From Actinoplanes solisilvae (GTDB lineage Bacteria; Actinomycetota; Actinomycetes; Mycobacteriales; Micromonosporaceae), in the NCBI RefSeq assembly GCF_003999975.1, contig NZ_RJAC01000004.1, positions 372,001 through 436,000 on the forward strand: DNA of 64,000 bases, given 5' to 3'. Both the position numbers and the translations under genes were made by a program. Positions 1-9,287 of this stretch are shown in pieces. The notes beneath the pieces were generated by a model. It did not search any database. It saw only the letters and a program-made list of their open reading frames with translations, and was not told the DNA's origin. The first letter of the stretch is position 1. Every line of letters begins with the position of its first letter.

Positions 1-1
1 T

Positions 2-1102
2 CCGCACGCCGCGGTGATCTTCGACGCGACCGGCATCACCGATCCGGCCCGGCTGGGCGAGCTCTACGACTTCTTCCATCCGGTCGCCCGGTCCCTGCTG
101 CGGTCGGGGCGGGTCATCGTGCTGGGCACGCCGCCGTCGTCGGTCGGGGGCTCGCACGAGGCCACGGCGCAGCGCGCGCTCGAAGGGCTGACGCGCAGCA
201 TCGGCAAGGAATTCGGGCGCGGCATCACCAGCCAGCTCGTCTACGTCGAGCCGGGCGGCGAGGGCGCTCTCGAGTCGACCCTGCGTTTTCTGCTCAGCGG
301 GCGGTCGGCGTACGTCTCTGGTCAGGTGGTGACGATCGGAGCGGGGAACCCGCCCGCGCCGGCCGACTGGCAGCGACCCCTGGCCGGGAAGACCGCGCTG
401 GTCACGGGGGCGGCGCGCGGGATCGGGGCGGCCATCGCCCGGGTGCTGGCCCGCGACGGGGCCGAAGTGATCGCGCTCGACGTGCCGGCCGCGGGAGACG
501 CGCTGGCAGGCGTGGCCAACGACGTGCGCGGGCGCGCGTTGCAGCTCGACCTGACGGGGCCGGAAGCCGGCGAGCGACTGGCGTCGTACCTGAGCGGGCC
601 GCTCGACATCGTGGTGCATAACGCGGGCATCACGCGCGACCGCACGATCGCCAAGATGGACGCGGACGGGTGGTCGTCGGTGCTGGCGGTCAACCTGGTG
701 GCGCCGTCGCGCATCAACGACGCGCTGCTGGCCCACGGGTTGCTGCGCGCGGGCGGTCGCATCGTGGGTGTGTCGTCGATCGCCGGGATCGCGGGCAACC
801 GGGGGCAGACCAACTATGCGACCAGCAAGGCCGGGGTGATCGGGCTGGTCGAGTCGAGCGCGCCCGGCCTGATCGAACGCGGCATCACGATCAACGCGGT
901 GGCGCCGGGGTTCATCGAGACGGCCATGACGGCGAAGATGCCGGTGACGCTGCGCGAGGCCGGACGGCGGATGAACAGCCTGTCGCAGGGCGGGCTGCCG
1001 GTCGACGTGGCCGAGACGATCGCGTGGTTCGCCTCGCCGGGGTCGGGCACGATCACGGGCAACGTCGTCCGGGTCTGCGGGCAGAGCCTGCTCGGGGCGT
1101 GA
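2..1102 (+). CDS. fabG: 3-oxoacyl-thioester reductase, two-domain FabG4 type (5' end outside window)
   Basis: The reading frame is open from base 2, so the true start lies upstream and only about 366 residues are present. The first ~120 residues form the degenerate Rossmann/flavodoxin-like half typical of high-molecular-weight FabG4 proteins (~450 aa). The C-terminal ~235 residues are a classical SDR ketoreductase: a TGAARGIG cofactor loop, an NAG motif, and the catalytic Ser of SSIAGIAG followed by YATSK. The family reduces 3-oxoacyl-CoA or -ACP to 3-hydroxyacyl esters. A MaoC dehydratase follows after 4 bp, the same pairing as Rv0242c/Rv0241c (fabG4/htdX) of Mycobacterium tuberculosis. A co-transcribed fatty-acyl unit is therefore likely. 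Confidence 0.88.
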   Translation, partial: PHAAVIFDATGITDPARLGELYDFFHPVARSLLRSGRVIVLGTPPSSVGGSHEATAQRALEGLTRSIGKEFGRGITSQLVYVEPGGEGALESTLRFLLSGRSAYVSGQVVTIGAGNPPAPADWQRPLAGKTALVTGAARGIGAAIARVLARDGAEVIALDVPAAGDALAGVANDVRGRALQLDLTGPEAGERLASYLSGPLDIVVHNAGITRDRTIAKMDADGWSSVLAVNLVAPSRINDALLAHGLLRAGGRIVGVSSIAGIAGNRGQTNYATSKAGVIGLVESSAPGLIERGITINAVAPGFIETAMTAKMPVTLREAGRRMNSLSQGGLPVDVAETIAWFASPGSGTITGNVVRVCGQSLLGA

Positions 1103-1106
1103 CCCG

Positions 1107-2057
1107 ATGACCGTCGTCGAAGTCGGGCCCGCGGTCGGGTCGAGCACGCTGCGGGCGGTGGTGGGGCTGATCCCCCGGCGCCGCGGTGCGGGTTTGACCG
1201 GCGTCACGCTGGTGCGGCGGGGTGTCAAGGTGGATCGCTCGCACCTGGCGGCGTACGACCGGGTCTGCGGTTTCCGGTTGAACGACCAACTGCCGGCGAC
1301 CTATCCGCACGTGCTGGCGTTCCCGCTGGCCATGCGACTGCTCACGGCGCCCGATTTCCCGTTCCCGGCGATCGGGCTCGTGCACATCGCCAACCGGATC
1401 ACGGTTTCCGAGCCGCTCGACGCGGGATCCGCCTACGACTTGAGCGTTCGTGCGGAGAACTTGCGCGCTCATGAGCGGGGCCGGCAGGTCGACATCGTCG
1501 CGACCGCTTCTTGCGACGGCGACGAGGTGTGGACAAGCGTCTCGACCTACCTGTCGAAAGAGAAGCAGCCCGCCCGCCGCGATACGGCGTCACCAGCTGC
1601 GGACCGCGTCTCTGATTCGCCGCCCGATGACTCGCCCGGTCACGCGGCTGACGTCGCCTCTGGTCACACGCCCACGCCCGCCGCCGCCGCCGCGGTCTGG
1701 CGTGTTCCCGCCCGGGTCGGGACCGACTATGCCCAAGTGTCCGGCGACCGCAACCCGATCCACAGTTCGCGGATCGGTGCGCGATTGTTCGGCTTCCCGC
1801 GCCCGATCGCGCACGGCATGTGGAGCTTGGCGCGCTGCCTGGCCGCGCTGGAGGGCCGTCTGCCCGAGCGCTACACCGTGGACGTCCGCTTCCGGCAGCC
1901 GATCTTGCTTCCCGCCCGAGTCAGCTTCTCTTGGCAGAGCGCGACGGTGCCGAACCCCGCCGCGACAACCCCCGACCCCGCGCCGCAACCTCTCGGCGGA
2001 ACATTCCTCTTGTTGGGGAAGAAAACGCATCTTGCGGGGCAAGTTACGCCTGAGTAA
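1107..2057 (+). CDS. MaoC-like 3-hydroxyacyl-thioester dehydratase (HtdX-like)
   Basis: A 316-residue double-hotdog protein. The N-terminal half (residues ~1-150) is a degenerate hotdog. A Pro/Ala/Asp-rich linker (~155-195) leads to the active hotdog, which carries the hydratase motif SGDRNPIH and then RPIAHGMWS. The catalytic Asp and His are therefore present. The family reversibly dehydrates 3-hydroxyacyl-CoA/ACP to the trans-2-enoyl form, the step after the upstream FabG. The start lies 4 bp after the FabG stop, which supports translational coupling. The size and pairing match HtdX (Rv0241c). The long low-complexity linker is its one unusual feature. Confidence 0.85.
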   Translation: MTVVEVGPAVGSSTLRAVVGLIPRRRGAGLTGVTLVRRGVKVDRSHLAAYDRVCGFRLNDQLPATYPHVLAFPLAMRLLTAPDFPFPAIGLVHIANRITVSEPLDAGSAYDLSVRAENLRAHERGRQVDIVATASCDGDEVWTSVSTYLSKEKQPARRDTASPAADRVSDSPPDDSPGHAADVASGHTPTPAAAAAVWRVPARVGTDYAQVSGDRNPIHSSRIGARLFGFPRPIAHGMWSLARCLAALEGRLPERYTVDVRFRQPILLPARVSFSWQSATVPNPAATTPDPAPQPLGGTFLLLGKKTHLAGQVTPE

Positions 2058-2092
2058 CGTACCGCCCAATAACCCGCACGGGAGGGCGTCTC

Positions 2093-3304
2093 ATGGAGTT
2101 CTGGCTCGACGTCAACGAGGAGCAGAACGAGCTGCGGGAGTGGGTGCACGGATTCGCCGAGGGCGTGATCCGGCCCGCCGCGGCCGAATGGGACGAGCGC
2201 GAGGAGATGCCCTGGCCGGTCCTGCAGGAGGCCGCCAAGATCGGGCTGTACGGCTTCGAGTTCCTCGTCAACACCTGGGCGGACATGAGTGGGCTGTCGC
2301 TGCCGCTGGTCAACGAGGAACTGTTCTGGGGCGACGGCGGTATCGGGATGGCGCTCTCGGGCACTTCGCTGGCGGTCGCGGCGATCTACGGCTCCGGCAC
2401 GCCCGAGCAGCTGGTCGAGTGGGTACCGCAATGCTTCGGCGACGAGACCGATCCGCAGGTGGGCGCGTTCTGCTCGACCGAACCCGAGGCCGGCTCCGAC
2501 GTGGCCGCGATGCGCACGCGCGCGGTCTACGACGAGGCGCGCGACGAGTGGGTGCTCAACGGCCAGAAGGCGTACGCCACCAACGGCGGCATCGCTCACG
2601 TGCATGTGGTGACGGCGTCGGTGGACCCGTCGCTGGGCGCACGCGGTCAGGCCGCTTTCGTCGTGCCCCCGGGAACACCCGGTCTGGCCGCAACGAACAA
2701 ACTCCGCAAGCTCGGACTGCGCGCTTCGCACACCGCGGACGTCTTCCTCGACGACGTGCGCGTCCCCGGCGCGTGTCTGCTCGGCGGCAAGGAGGCCCTC
2801 GACGAGCGCCTCGCCCGGGCCCGCGAAGGTCAGCGCTCGGCGAAGCAGGCGTCGATGCGCACATTCGAACTGTCCCGCCCGGCCGTCGGCGCGCAAGCGC
2901 TCGGCATCGCGCGCGCGGCGTACGAGTATTCGCTCGAATACGCGCGGAACCGCGTGCAGTTCGGCCGCCCGATTGTGGACAACCAGGCGATCGCGTTCAC
3001 ACTGGCAGACATGCGCACCGAGATCGACGCCGCCCGCCTGCTGGTATGGCGGGCCGCCTGGATGGGCCGCAACGACCGCCCGTTCCACGCCGGCGAGGGC
3101 TCGATGTCGAAGCTCAAGGCCGGCGAGGTAGCGGTCGCCGTGACCGAGAAGGCCGTCCAGATCCTGGGCGGAGCCGGCTACCTGCGAGACCACCCTGTAG
3201 AACGCATGTACCGAGACGCCAAGATCTACACAATCTTCGAAGGCACCTCCGAGATCCAGCGCCTGGTGATATCCCGAGCCATCACCGGCCGCCAGATCCG
3301 CTGA
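2093..3304 (+). CDS. acyl-CoA dehydrogenase
   Basis: 403 residues, the normal length for a soluble FAD acyl-CoA dehydrogenase. FCSTEPEAGSDVAAMRT is the flavin/substrate signature in the middle domain. The C-terminal FEGTSEIQRLVISR segment carries the Glu that serves as catalytic base in MCAD-like enzymes. A strong GGGAGGG Shine-Dalgarno sits 6 nt before the ATG. The enzyme would oxidise an acyl-CoA to the 2-enoyl-CoA. Together with the upstream dehydratase and ketoreductase it completes most of a beta-oxidation-type set. The chain-length or branched substrate cannot be inferred. The stop overlaps the next start (TGATG). Confidence 0.88.
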   Translation: MEFWLDVNEEQNELREWVHGFAEGVIRPAAAEWDEREEMPWPVLQEAAKIGLYGFEFLVNTWADMSGLSLPLVNEELFWGDGGIGMALSGTSLAVAAIYGSGTPEQLVEWVPQCFGDETDPQVGAFCSTEPEAGSDVAAMRTRAVYDEARDEWVLNGQKAYATNGGIAHVHVVTASVDPSLGARGQAAFVVPPGTPGLAATNKLRKLGLRASHTADVFLDDVRVPGACLLGGKEALDERLARAREGQRSAKQASMRTFELSRPAVGAQALGIARAAYEYSLEYARNRVQFGRPIVDNQAIAFTLADMRTEIDAARLLVWRAAWMGRNDRPFHAGEGSMSKLKAGEVAVAVTEKAVQILGGAGYLRDHPVERMYRDAKIYTIFEGTSEIQRLVISRAITGRQIR

Positions 3305-3531
3305 TGAACACAACGCCACTCATGAAAACGAGCAACTCGCGCAGCCAGCGGCTCGCCGCCTACCTCGTTCTCCATGACGGGGCCGAGCTACCGGCCGACG
3401 CCGTTCGCGATCACGTCCGCGCGCACCTGGCCCGGTTCAGCGTCCCTCGCGACGTCGTGTTCCTGCCCGCCCTCCCGCGCAACGCGACCGGCAAAGTCGT
3501 GAAACGCGAGCTGCCCCCAGCGCAGGAATGA
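3304..3531 (+). pseudogene. orphan C-terminal domain of an acyl-CoA synthetase (AMP-binding_C fragment)
   Basis: A 75-residue frame begins in the overlapping TGATG with the dehydrogenase stop. Its last ~50 residues (HVRAHLARFSVPRDVVFLP, then PRNATGKVVKREL) are the C-terminal subdomain of AMP-forming acyl-CoA synthetases, including the A10-type lysine in TGK. The large N-terminal adenylation domain is absent, and the first ~25 residues have no recognisable homology. The simplest reading is the remnant left by a deletion that brought the dehydrogenase 3' end next to a ligase 3' end. A translated stand-alone lid domain is possible because the frame is intact and coupled. Confidence 0.6.
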
Positions 3532-3625
3532 TCTGCAAACTGCCCTCAGCTGACGGGTAGCCCCAGCGCCCCGCCGTTCGACCGCGGCCGCCGAGGGCCA
3601 CCCCGCTCACGGGCCGACAAACTCC

Positions 3626-3847
3626 CTAACCCGCACGTGGCGCAGGAGTCTCGCGGTCGGCCGGCGCCCGGAAGCGGATCGCCTTGTGGGTGCCGTCGCA
3701 GAACGGCTTGGTGGCCGACTTGCCGCACCGGCACAGCGCGATGGTGCCGCGCCCCGGGTCGATCAGTTCCCCGTCGGGCGTTCGCATCTCGAAGTCACCG
3801 CGGACGATCAGCGGCCCGTCCTCGTAGGGAACGATCGTTGAACTCAT
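3626..3847 (-). CDS. CDGSH iron-sulfur domain protein
   Basis: 73 residues, starting at the ATG giving MSSTIVPYEDGPL; a longer in-frame reading would run into the divergent neighbour's promoter. The cluster-binding motif CRCGKSATKPFCDGTH supplies three Cys and one His, which ligate a 2Fe-2S cluster in this family. There is no membrane segment, so it is probably a soluble single-CDGSH redox or Fe-S transfer protein. It is transcribed divergently, 73 bp from a haem-oxygenase-like diiron oxidase. This suggests shared control and perhaps electron delivery to that enzyme, which is inference. Confidence 0.85.
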   Translation of the reverse strand: MSSTIVPYEDGPLIVRGDFEMRTPDGELIDPGRGTIALCRCGKSATKPFCDGTHKAIRFRAPADRETPAPRAG

Positions 3848-3920
3848 GGCGGCGCAATGCCCCCTGAGCTGGGGCTGAAACGATCCGTTTACGTCCTGGC
3901 ACAGAGGGAAGCTTGCTGCC

Positions 3921-4904
3921 ATGCAACTTCCTGTGGCGCGCGGGCCGGTCTCGGCGGCGCTGATCGACGTGCTCCGGGGCCGTGCCTCGAAACTGCCGGC
4001 CTTCGCCCGCTTCGGCGGTGCCGAGGACCTGCACCTGACCCTTTTCGTCTGCTACGAGCTGTCCTATCGCGGGTGGGACGGGGTCGACGACCGCTGGGAG
4101 TGGGACCCGGGCATGCTGCGCCTGCGCGCGGCGGCCGAGAAGCGCTTCTTCGCCGAGCTGCCCGGGAAGCCGCCGGGCGGAACGGACCCGGCCTCGATTC
4201 CCGCTCAGCTCGCCGAGATCGTCAGGGAGGACGACGGCCCCGGTCTGTCCGGATATCTGCGGGGCCGGGCGACCCACGAGCAGTTCCGCGAGTTCGTCAC
4301 CCACCGCTCGGTCTATCACCTGCGCGAGGCCGATCCGCACACGTGGGCCATCCCGCGCCTCGCCGGCCGGGCCAAGGCCGCCCTGATCGAGATCCAGACC
4401 GACGAGTACGGCGGTGGGGTCGAATCGCGCATGCACCAGGAGCTCTTCAAGCGGACCATGCGGTGGTTCGGACTCGACGTGACGTACGGGGCCCATGTCG
4501 ACGAGGTCGGCGCGCCGACGCTGGCCGTCAACAACCTGATGTCGCTGTTCGGCCTGCACCGCGCGAAACGCGGCATGCTGCTGGGACACCTGGCCGCGTA
4601 CGAGATGACGTCCTCGCTGCCCAATCGGTCGTACGCCAACGGTCTGCGGCGGCTCGGCGGCGACGCGGACGCGACCGCGTTCTACGACGAGCATGTCGAG
4701 GCCGACGCGGTGCACGAGCAGATCGCCTTGCACGACCTGTGCGGCTCGTTCGCCGCCGCCGAACCCGCCCTGGCCGGCGACGTGCTGTTCGGCGCCCGCT
4801 GCGCGCTGCTGGTCGACGCGCAGTGGGCGACCTCGGTCCTGGACGCGTGGTCGCGGGGCCGTTCGTCGCTGCGCCCGGTGGGGTGCGAACCGATCACCGC
4901 CTGA
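3921..4904 (+). CDS. iron-containing redox enzyme, haem-oxygenase-like diiron oxidase (HDO) family
   Basis: 327 residues, mostly helical, with no signal peptide. Metal-ligand patterns of the HDO superfamily are visible. The segment around residues 161-172 (DEYGGG to MH) carries acidic and His ligands. H258-x3-D262-x2-H265 (within EHVEADAVH) matches the His/Asp/His motif of CADD-type HDO enzymes. Known members use a diiron centre and O2 to cleave or hydroxylate small amines, acids or amino acids. The substrate here is unknown. The divergent CDGSH protein is a plausible redox partner. The start is the ATG at 3921, just downstream of the shared divergent promoter. Confidence 0.78.
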   Translation: MQLPVARGPVSAALIDVLRGRASKLPAFARFGGAEDLHLTLFVCYELSYRGWDGVDDRWEWDPGMLRLRAAAEKRFFAELPGKPPGGTDPASIPAQLAEIVREDDGPGLSGYLRGRATHEQFREFVTHRSVYHLREADPHTWAIPRLAGRAKAALIEIQTDEYGGGVESRMHQELFKRTMRWFGLDVTYGAHVDEVGAPTLAVNNLMSLFGLHRAKRGMLLGHLAAYEMTSSLPNRSYANGLRRLGGDADATAFYDEHVEADAVHEQIALHDLCGSFAAAEPALAGDVLFGARCALLVDAQWATSVLDAWSRGRSSLRPVGCEPITA

Positions 4905-4909
4905 AACGG

Positions 4910-6277
4910 TCAGCTGAACAGCATGCCCAGCGAGGCTCCGGACAATTGCAGGCGGTCCAGGGCGTACGGCATGGTCATGGCGGGCGGGAGCGGGCACAGG
5001 GTCGCGCCGGCCAGCATGCGGGTGGCGTGCCCGGTGGCGACCGGCAGCGTCGGGTAGCGGCTCGCCGCGAACCGGTCGACCGGCTCCCGCGCGCGGCCGA
5101 AGGAGGCCAGCGACCGCCACTGCGACAGTGTCGCGACCCGCTCGCCCACGTGCCCAGGCGGCTCGGGCAGCACGGTCACGCTGTCGAACCGGCCGCTGCC
5201 GGCCAGCCACATCTCGGCCGCCTCGACCGACGAGCGCGCGGCCGACTCGCTCCAGTAGGGCACCATGCCGCACGCCCGCGCCATCCACGGATCGAGCAAC
5301 CGGCCGCTCTCGATCACGCAGCGCACACCGGCGTCGTGCCGCCACTGCCGCATCAGGTCGGCCACGCAGGCGCTGAGCGTCTCGGGGCGCGCGTAGAGCA
5401 GGCGGTGCGACCGCAGCACGAGCTTGGCCAGATCGACACCGAGCGACGGTTCGCCGGACCTCTCGGCGTACCGGGGTGGGATCTCAGGGTCGAGGGCGGG
5501 CCAGTTCGTCACGTTCATGCCCTCGAGGGCCAGCCGGAACTCGGGGTTGCCGATCGAATAGTCCTCGGGGCGGCCGCCGGCGACCGGGCTGCCGACCTGG
5601 AAGCCGTGCCTGTCGGTCACAGCCATCACGGGCCAGGTGCGCAGGTCGCGCAGCAGCAGGGTGCTGCCGCCGGGCACGAGCCGGGTACGGAGGAAGCGCT
5701 CGTACGCGGCCGGCAGCGTCAGCCAGCGCAGGTGGAACCGCACGGTTGCCCCGCACAACGGCCCGCCGCGCATCGGGTCGTGGACCTGCCGGATGGTTAT
5801 CCCCGGATTCCGCTGGTTGATCTTCGCGGCCAGCGCGGCACCCCACTCGAGCGCGCCCGGCCAGTCTCCCGGCGAGCCGCCCGGCCAGGTGAGGGTCAGC
5901 GGAACGGTGGTCGGCAGCCAGGCCGCCCCGAGCGCGACGGCGAGGTGAGCAGCCGACCCGTGCGGCGATCCGAACAGCACCGACGGATAGACGGCCTCCC
6001 GGTAGTGCCCGACGACCCACTCGGCGATGGCCTCGGCGTCGATCGAACCGGCTGCCTCGTGCGGCACGGCCTCGGCGTACGCGTCGCGGGCCAGCTCGAA
6101 CTGCCGCTGCTGCGGTGGCAGGTGCCCGCGCCGCCCCAGCAGCGGGGTGCGGGCCGCCCATCCCCCGACCGTCCCCGACACGGTCGACAGCAGAACCCGG
6201 CACAGACTCTCGGCACACACGACCCGGTCGATCGGCAACCCGCCCCGTGGCTCCGACCTGGTCTCGAAGATCGTCAC
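4910..6277 (-). CDS. hypothetical protein, ~455 aa, unrecognised family
   Basis: I do not recognise the family. A GTG at 6277 is preferred because GGGGGGAG lies about 8 nt upstream; a longer frame to 6358 lacks such a site. The protein is soluble, without signal peptide or clear membrane segments. The N-terminal third has a glycine-rich stretch (FGSPHGSAAHLAVALGAAW). The middle contains VPGGSTLLLRDLR, superficially like a methyltransferase strand, but no full SAM-binding motif is evident. It converges on the HDO gene with only 5 bp between stops, so the two units share a termination zone. Its function is unknown. Confidence 0.6.
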   Translation of the reverse strand: MTIFETRSEPRGGLPIDRVVCAESLCRVLLSTVSGTVGGWAARTPLLGRRGHLPPQQRQFELARDAYAEAVPHEAAGSIDAEAIAEWVVGHYREAVYPSVLFGSPHGSAAHLAVALGAAWLPTTVPLTLTWPGGSPGDWPGALEWGAALAAKINQRNPGITIRQVHDPMRGGPLCGATVRFHLRWLTLPAAYERFLRTRLVPGGSTLLLRDLRTWPVMAVTDRHGFQVGSPVAGGRPEDYSIGNPEFRLALEGMNVTNWPALDPEIPPRYAERSGEPSLGVDLAKLVLRSHRLLYARPETLSACVADLMRQWRHDAGVRCVIESGRLLDPWMARACGMVPYWSESAARSSVEAAEMWLAGSGRFDSVTVLPEPPGHVGERVATLSQWRSLASFGRAREPVDRFAASRYPTLPVATGHATRMLAGATLCPLPPAMTMPYALDRLQLSGASLGMLFS

Positions 6278-6517
6278 CGCTATCACTCCCCCCAGAGTTG
6301 CGGCCTCGCTACCCGGCCTCCCTGGCGGCAAACGCGACCCCGGTGTGAGCTGGGTCAACGCAGCTCTCCGACGGTCCTGGACAGCGTCGTCGCGGCCTGC
6401 AGTTTCGCAGGAACGTGACAGCCCGCGTTATGGCCGCGGTCACCGTCGGTCAGTGCCTGTTCACGCGTTCGTCAATCGGTCGCCACGGGCACGAACATCC
6501 ACCCGGAGATGATCAAG

Positions 6518-7750
6518 ATGGCGGTCCGGGACGAGATGATCGGGGGCAGCGTGGGTGGTTGGGTCGCGGTGGGCGCGGCGTTCGTCGTCTGGCTTTCCGC
6601 GTACGTCGGGTGGCGCCGGCACACCACGCCGAGGCTCCCGTCCCCCGCGCCCGACGGCACAACCCCCGGACCCGAGTCGCCCGCCGTGGTCAGCCTGCTG
6701 ATCAACCGGTGGAAGCGTTCGCCCGACGCGCCCGTGGCGGTGCTCCACGACCTGGTCGATCGCGGCCACCTCGTTCTCTCACCGGCAGGGGCGGTGTCGC
6801 TGATCGACGGGATCGACGACGACCTGCGCGACTACGAGCGGCTCGTCCTCGCCCGGGTGCGGGACGTCTCCGGTGATCAGGTGCCGCTGGGCGCGCTCGC
6901 CTTCCGCAACCCGGCCCACGCGTCGGCCTTCTCGCGGCGGTTCGCGGCGGCCGTGCTCGCCGAGGCGCGGGCAGCCGGCCTTTCTCAGCCGCGCGTCAAC
7001 CGGACGGCGCGGACCGTCGGCACGCTGCTCGCCGCGGCCGCCGGGCTGGCGGCGGCCCGGGCGGTACCCCACAGCGTCGGCGTCGGCATATTCGTCTTCG
7101 TCGTGCTGGCCGTGATCAGCTGGCACGACCTGGGCGATCACGCCACTCCCGCGGGCCGGGCAGCCGCCGCGCGCTGGCTCGCCGTCCGGTCCGGCCCACC
7201 CGCGTACGGGATCGCCCTGGGCCGTACGCCCGCCTCGTTCTCGCTGGGCCTGGGCGACCGCAATCTGGTCTGGTCGTCCACGGGCGGTTCGTGGCACCGC
7301 GTGCGGGTGCACTATCCGCGGACGCGGTTCTGGCACGGGCGCACGACGCCGGAACTGCTGGCCGGCGCGGGCGGGTTCCTGGTCGGGGCCGCCGCCGTCC
7401 ATTACGCCCTCGGCCGGTGGTTCCCCGCGGCCGTCGTCGCGGTCGCACTGGCCACGGCCGGGGCCTACATCCTGGTCCGCGCGCTGGGCGACGTGTCCTC
7501 GACCCGCACGGTCACCGGCGAGGTCATCTGGCGCGAGTCGTGGAAGGTGCACCAGGGCTCCGACGACGCGCCCGACCGTCCGTGGCTCGACCACCTGGTG
7601 CTCGACGAGGGCGCCGGCTCGGCCGAGGTGTGGGGGCTGCCGCTCCCCCCGGCCGAGCCGTGCGCCGACGGCGACGTGGTGACCATTTCCGTACGCCCGT
7701 GGACGCGCCGAGTGCGTACGGTGACCACCGTGTCGGTTCGTGACAGCTGA
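6518..7750 (+). CDS. DUF2207-like membrane protein
   Basis: About 410 residues. The ATG at 6518 is chosen because GGAG lies 9 nt upstream; the ATG at 6509 directly abuts that site. There is an N-terminal TM helix (residues ~6-25) and a cytoplasmic winged-helix-like stretch containing the DUF2207-typical WKRSPDAPVAVLHDLVDRG. TM pairs follow near residues 165-205 and 285-325, and the protein ends in a beta-rich domain. The role of the family is unknown. It lies on the opposite strand from the upstream gene, with a 240-bp gap. Family assignment rests on the conserved 'domain with L.D.GHL' region and topology. Confidence 0.6.
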   Translation: MAVRDEMIGGSVGGWVAVGAAFVVWLSAYVGWRRHTTPRLPSPAPDGTTPGPESPAVVSLLINRWKRSPDAPVAVLHDLVDRGHLVLSPAGAVSLIDGIDDDLRDYERLVLARVRDVSGDQVPLGALAFRNPAHASAFSRRFAAAVLAEARAAGLSQPRVNRTARTVGTLLAAAAGLAAARAVPHSVGVGIFVFVVLAVISWHDLGDHATPAGRAAAARWLAVRSGPPAYGIALGRTPASFSLGLGDRNLVWSSTGGSWHRVRVHYPRTRFWHGRTTPELLAGAGGFLVGAAAVHYALGRWFPAAVVAVALATAGAYILVRALGDVSSTRTVTGEVIWRESWKVHQGSDDAPDRPWLDHLVLDEGAGSAEVWGLPLPPAEPCADGDVVTISVRPWTRRVRTVTTVSVRDS

Positions 7751-7780
7751 TCAGCCCTCGAGCCATGTCATCATGCGGCA

Positions 7781-8725
7781 GTGACCGTCGCCGATTGGTA
7801 TCTCGACTTCGCCGCGCGGCAGGCCCGCGACGCCTCCCCCACCTACGAGCGACTGGCCCACGCCGTGGCCGGCGACGCCGGGCTGCTCGCCCTGCTCGAC
7901 AGCGTGCCCGCCCCGAAACGCCAGCCGAACCTGCTCTTCGCCGCCGTGCGCCTGCTCGGCGGCCCGGTCACCGACCCCGGTGAGTTCCGTGCCTTCGTGA
8001 CCGCACAGTGGACGGCCGTCGCCGCCGAGCTGCGCACCCGGGCCACCCAGACGAACGAGACCGGGCGCTGCGCGCTGCTGCTGCCCGTGCTGGCCGCGCT
8101 CCCCCAGCCCCTCGCGCTGATCGAGGTCGGCGCCTCGGCCGGGCTCAACCTCTACCCCGACCGGTATTCGTACTCCTACAACGGCTCTGCCCCGCTCGGC
8201 GACGGCGGCCCGCTGCTGGAATGCGCCACGACCGGCCTGACCCCGCCGGCTCGCCTGCCTCACGTGGTGTGGCGGGCCGGCCTCGACCTCAACCCGCTCG
8301 ACGTTACCTCAGGGACCGATCGGGCCTGGCTCGAAGCCCTCGTCTGGCCCGAGCACGACGACCGTCACGTACGCCTCCAGGCCGCCCTCGCCGTAGCCGC
8401 GGCCGATCCACCCCATCTCGTACGAGGCGACCTCGTCGACGCCCTCCCCGCCCTGCTGGCCGAAGCCCCCGCCGACGCCACCAAGGTCGTCTTCCACACG
8501 TCGGTGCTCTACCAGGTCCCCGAGGCCCGCTGCCGCGAGTTCGTCGCCCTGGTCCAGCAGCTACCCGTCCACTGGATCTCGATCGAGGACACCGGCACGA
8601 TCGACCTGCCCGGCGTGCCCGCCCCGCCACCCGACGGCCTGCACCACAACGTCCTGGCCCTCGACGGAAAGCCGCTGGCCTGGACCCAGAGCCACGGCCG
8701 CACCCTGCACTGGTTCGCTGACTAG
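7781..8725 (+). CDS. DUF2332 family protein
   Basis: 314 residues from a GTG at 7781. The N-terminus (WYLDFAARQARDASPTYERL) and the central IEVGASAGLNLYPDRY segment are typical of DUF2332, a family with a Rossmann-like GxSAGLN motif resembling SAM methyltransferases but without an assigned reaction. There are no membrane segments, and the length is normal for the family. The 3' end overlaps the convergent DUF6584 gene by 4 bp. The function is unknown; a methyltransferase-like fold is inference from the motif. Confidence 0.75.
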   Translation: MTVADWYLDFAARQARDASPTYERLAHAVAGDAGLLALLDSVPAPKRQPNLLFAAVRLLGGPVTDPGEFRAFVTAQWTAVAAELRTRATQTNETGRCALLLPVLAALPQPLALIEVGASAGLNLYPDRYSYSYNGSAPLGDGGPLLECATTGLTPPARLPHVVWRAGLDLNPLDVTSGTDRAWLEALVWPEHDDRHVRLQAALAVAAADPPHLVRGDLVDALPALLAEAPADATKVVFHTSVLYQVPEARCREFVALVQQLPVHWISIEDTGTIDLPGVPAPPPDGLHHNVLALDGKPLAWTQSHGRTLHWFAD

Positions 8726-9204
8726 CGGAACAGGTCGAGCAGGAAGTCGAAGGACGTCCAGATGCCGACCACCAGGACGGCCAGCAGGAGCAGCAGGCCT
8801 ACGGTCACGAAAAGGCAGGTCAGGGTGCCGCCGTCGTCGTCGCGGGAGGCGGGCTTCTCGGCCTTCGCCGCGTCGGCCAGGTCGAGGTAGCGCTCGCGGG
8901 CCAGCGGACCCAGGTCGCGGAAGGGGTCGACGGCCAGCCGCAGCGCGCGCAGCCGGGCCGACGGTGAGCGCCACGCCCGCTCGAAGGCGGCGACCTCGGC
9001 CGGCGACGCGTCCTCAGTCAGGAAGCCCCAGCGCCCGGCCTGCGCCCAGTCACCGACGCGGCGGTAGATGTCGGCGCGGCGGGCCCGCAGGGCGAGATCG
9101 GCCGGATGGACGGCGAGCAGGCTGGCCAGCCGCTGCTGCGCCAGGTGCGTGTGGCCCCGCGCCAGATCGGCGTCGACCCGGCGCAGGGTCTCGGACTTCC
9201 CCAT
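8722..9204 (-). CDS. DUF6584-like TPR/membrane-anchored protein
   Basis: About 160 residues; MGKSETL is taken as the start, and another ATG lies three codons upstream. The N-terminal ~110 residues read as TPR-like helices (ADLARGHTHLAQQRLASLL and ADIYRRVGDWAQAGRWGFL), as in DUF6584 proteins. A single C-terminal TM helix (TCLFVTVGLLLLLAVLVVGIW) puts the TPR part in the cytoplasm. It overlaps the convergent DUF2332 gene by 4 bp and is divergent from the YjbR gene. No function is known. Confidence 0.65.
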   Translation of the reverse strand: MGKSETLRRVDADLARGHTHLAQQRLASLLAVHPADLALRARRADIYRRVGDWAQAGRWGFLTEDASPAEVAAFERAWRSPSARLRALRLAVDPFRDLGPLARERYLDLADAAKAEKPASRDDDGGTLTCLFVTVGLLLLLAVLVVGIWTSFDFLLDLFR

Positions 9205-9287
9205 GCCGATCATGGTGCCGAATCGGGGCAGTGAAACCCATCAACTTTCGGGCCTTCTCTGATCGGGCGTGCGGTTACCCTGAAACC

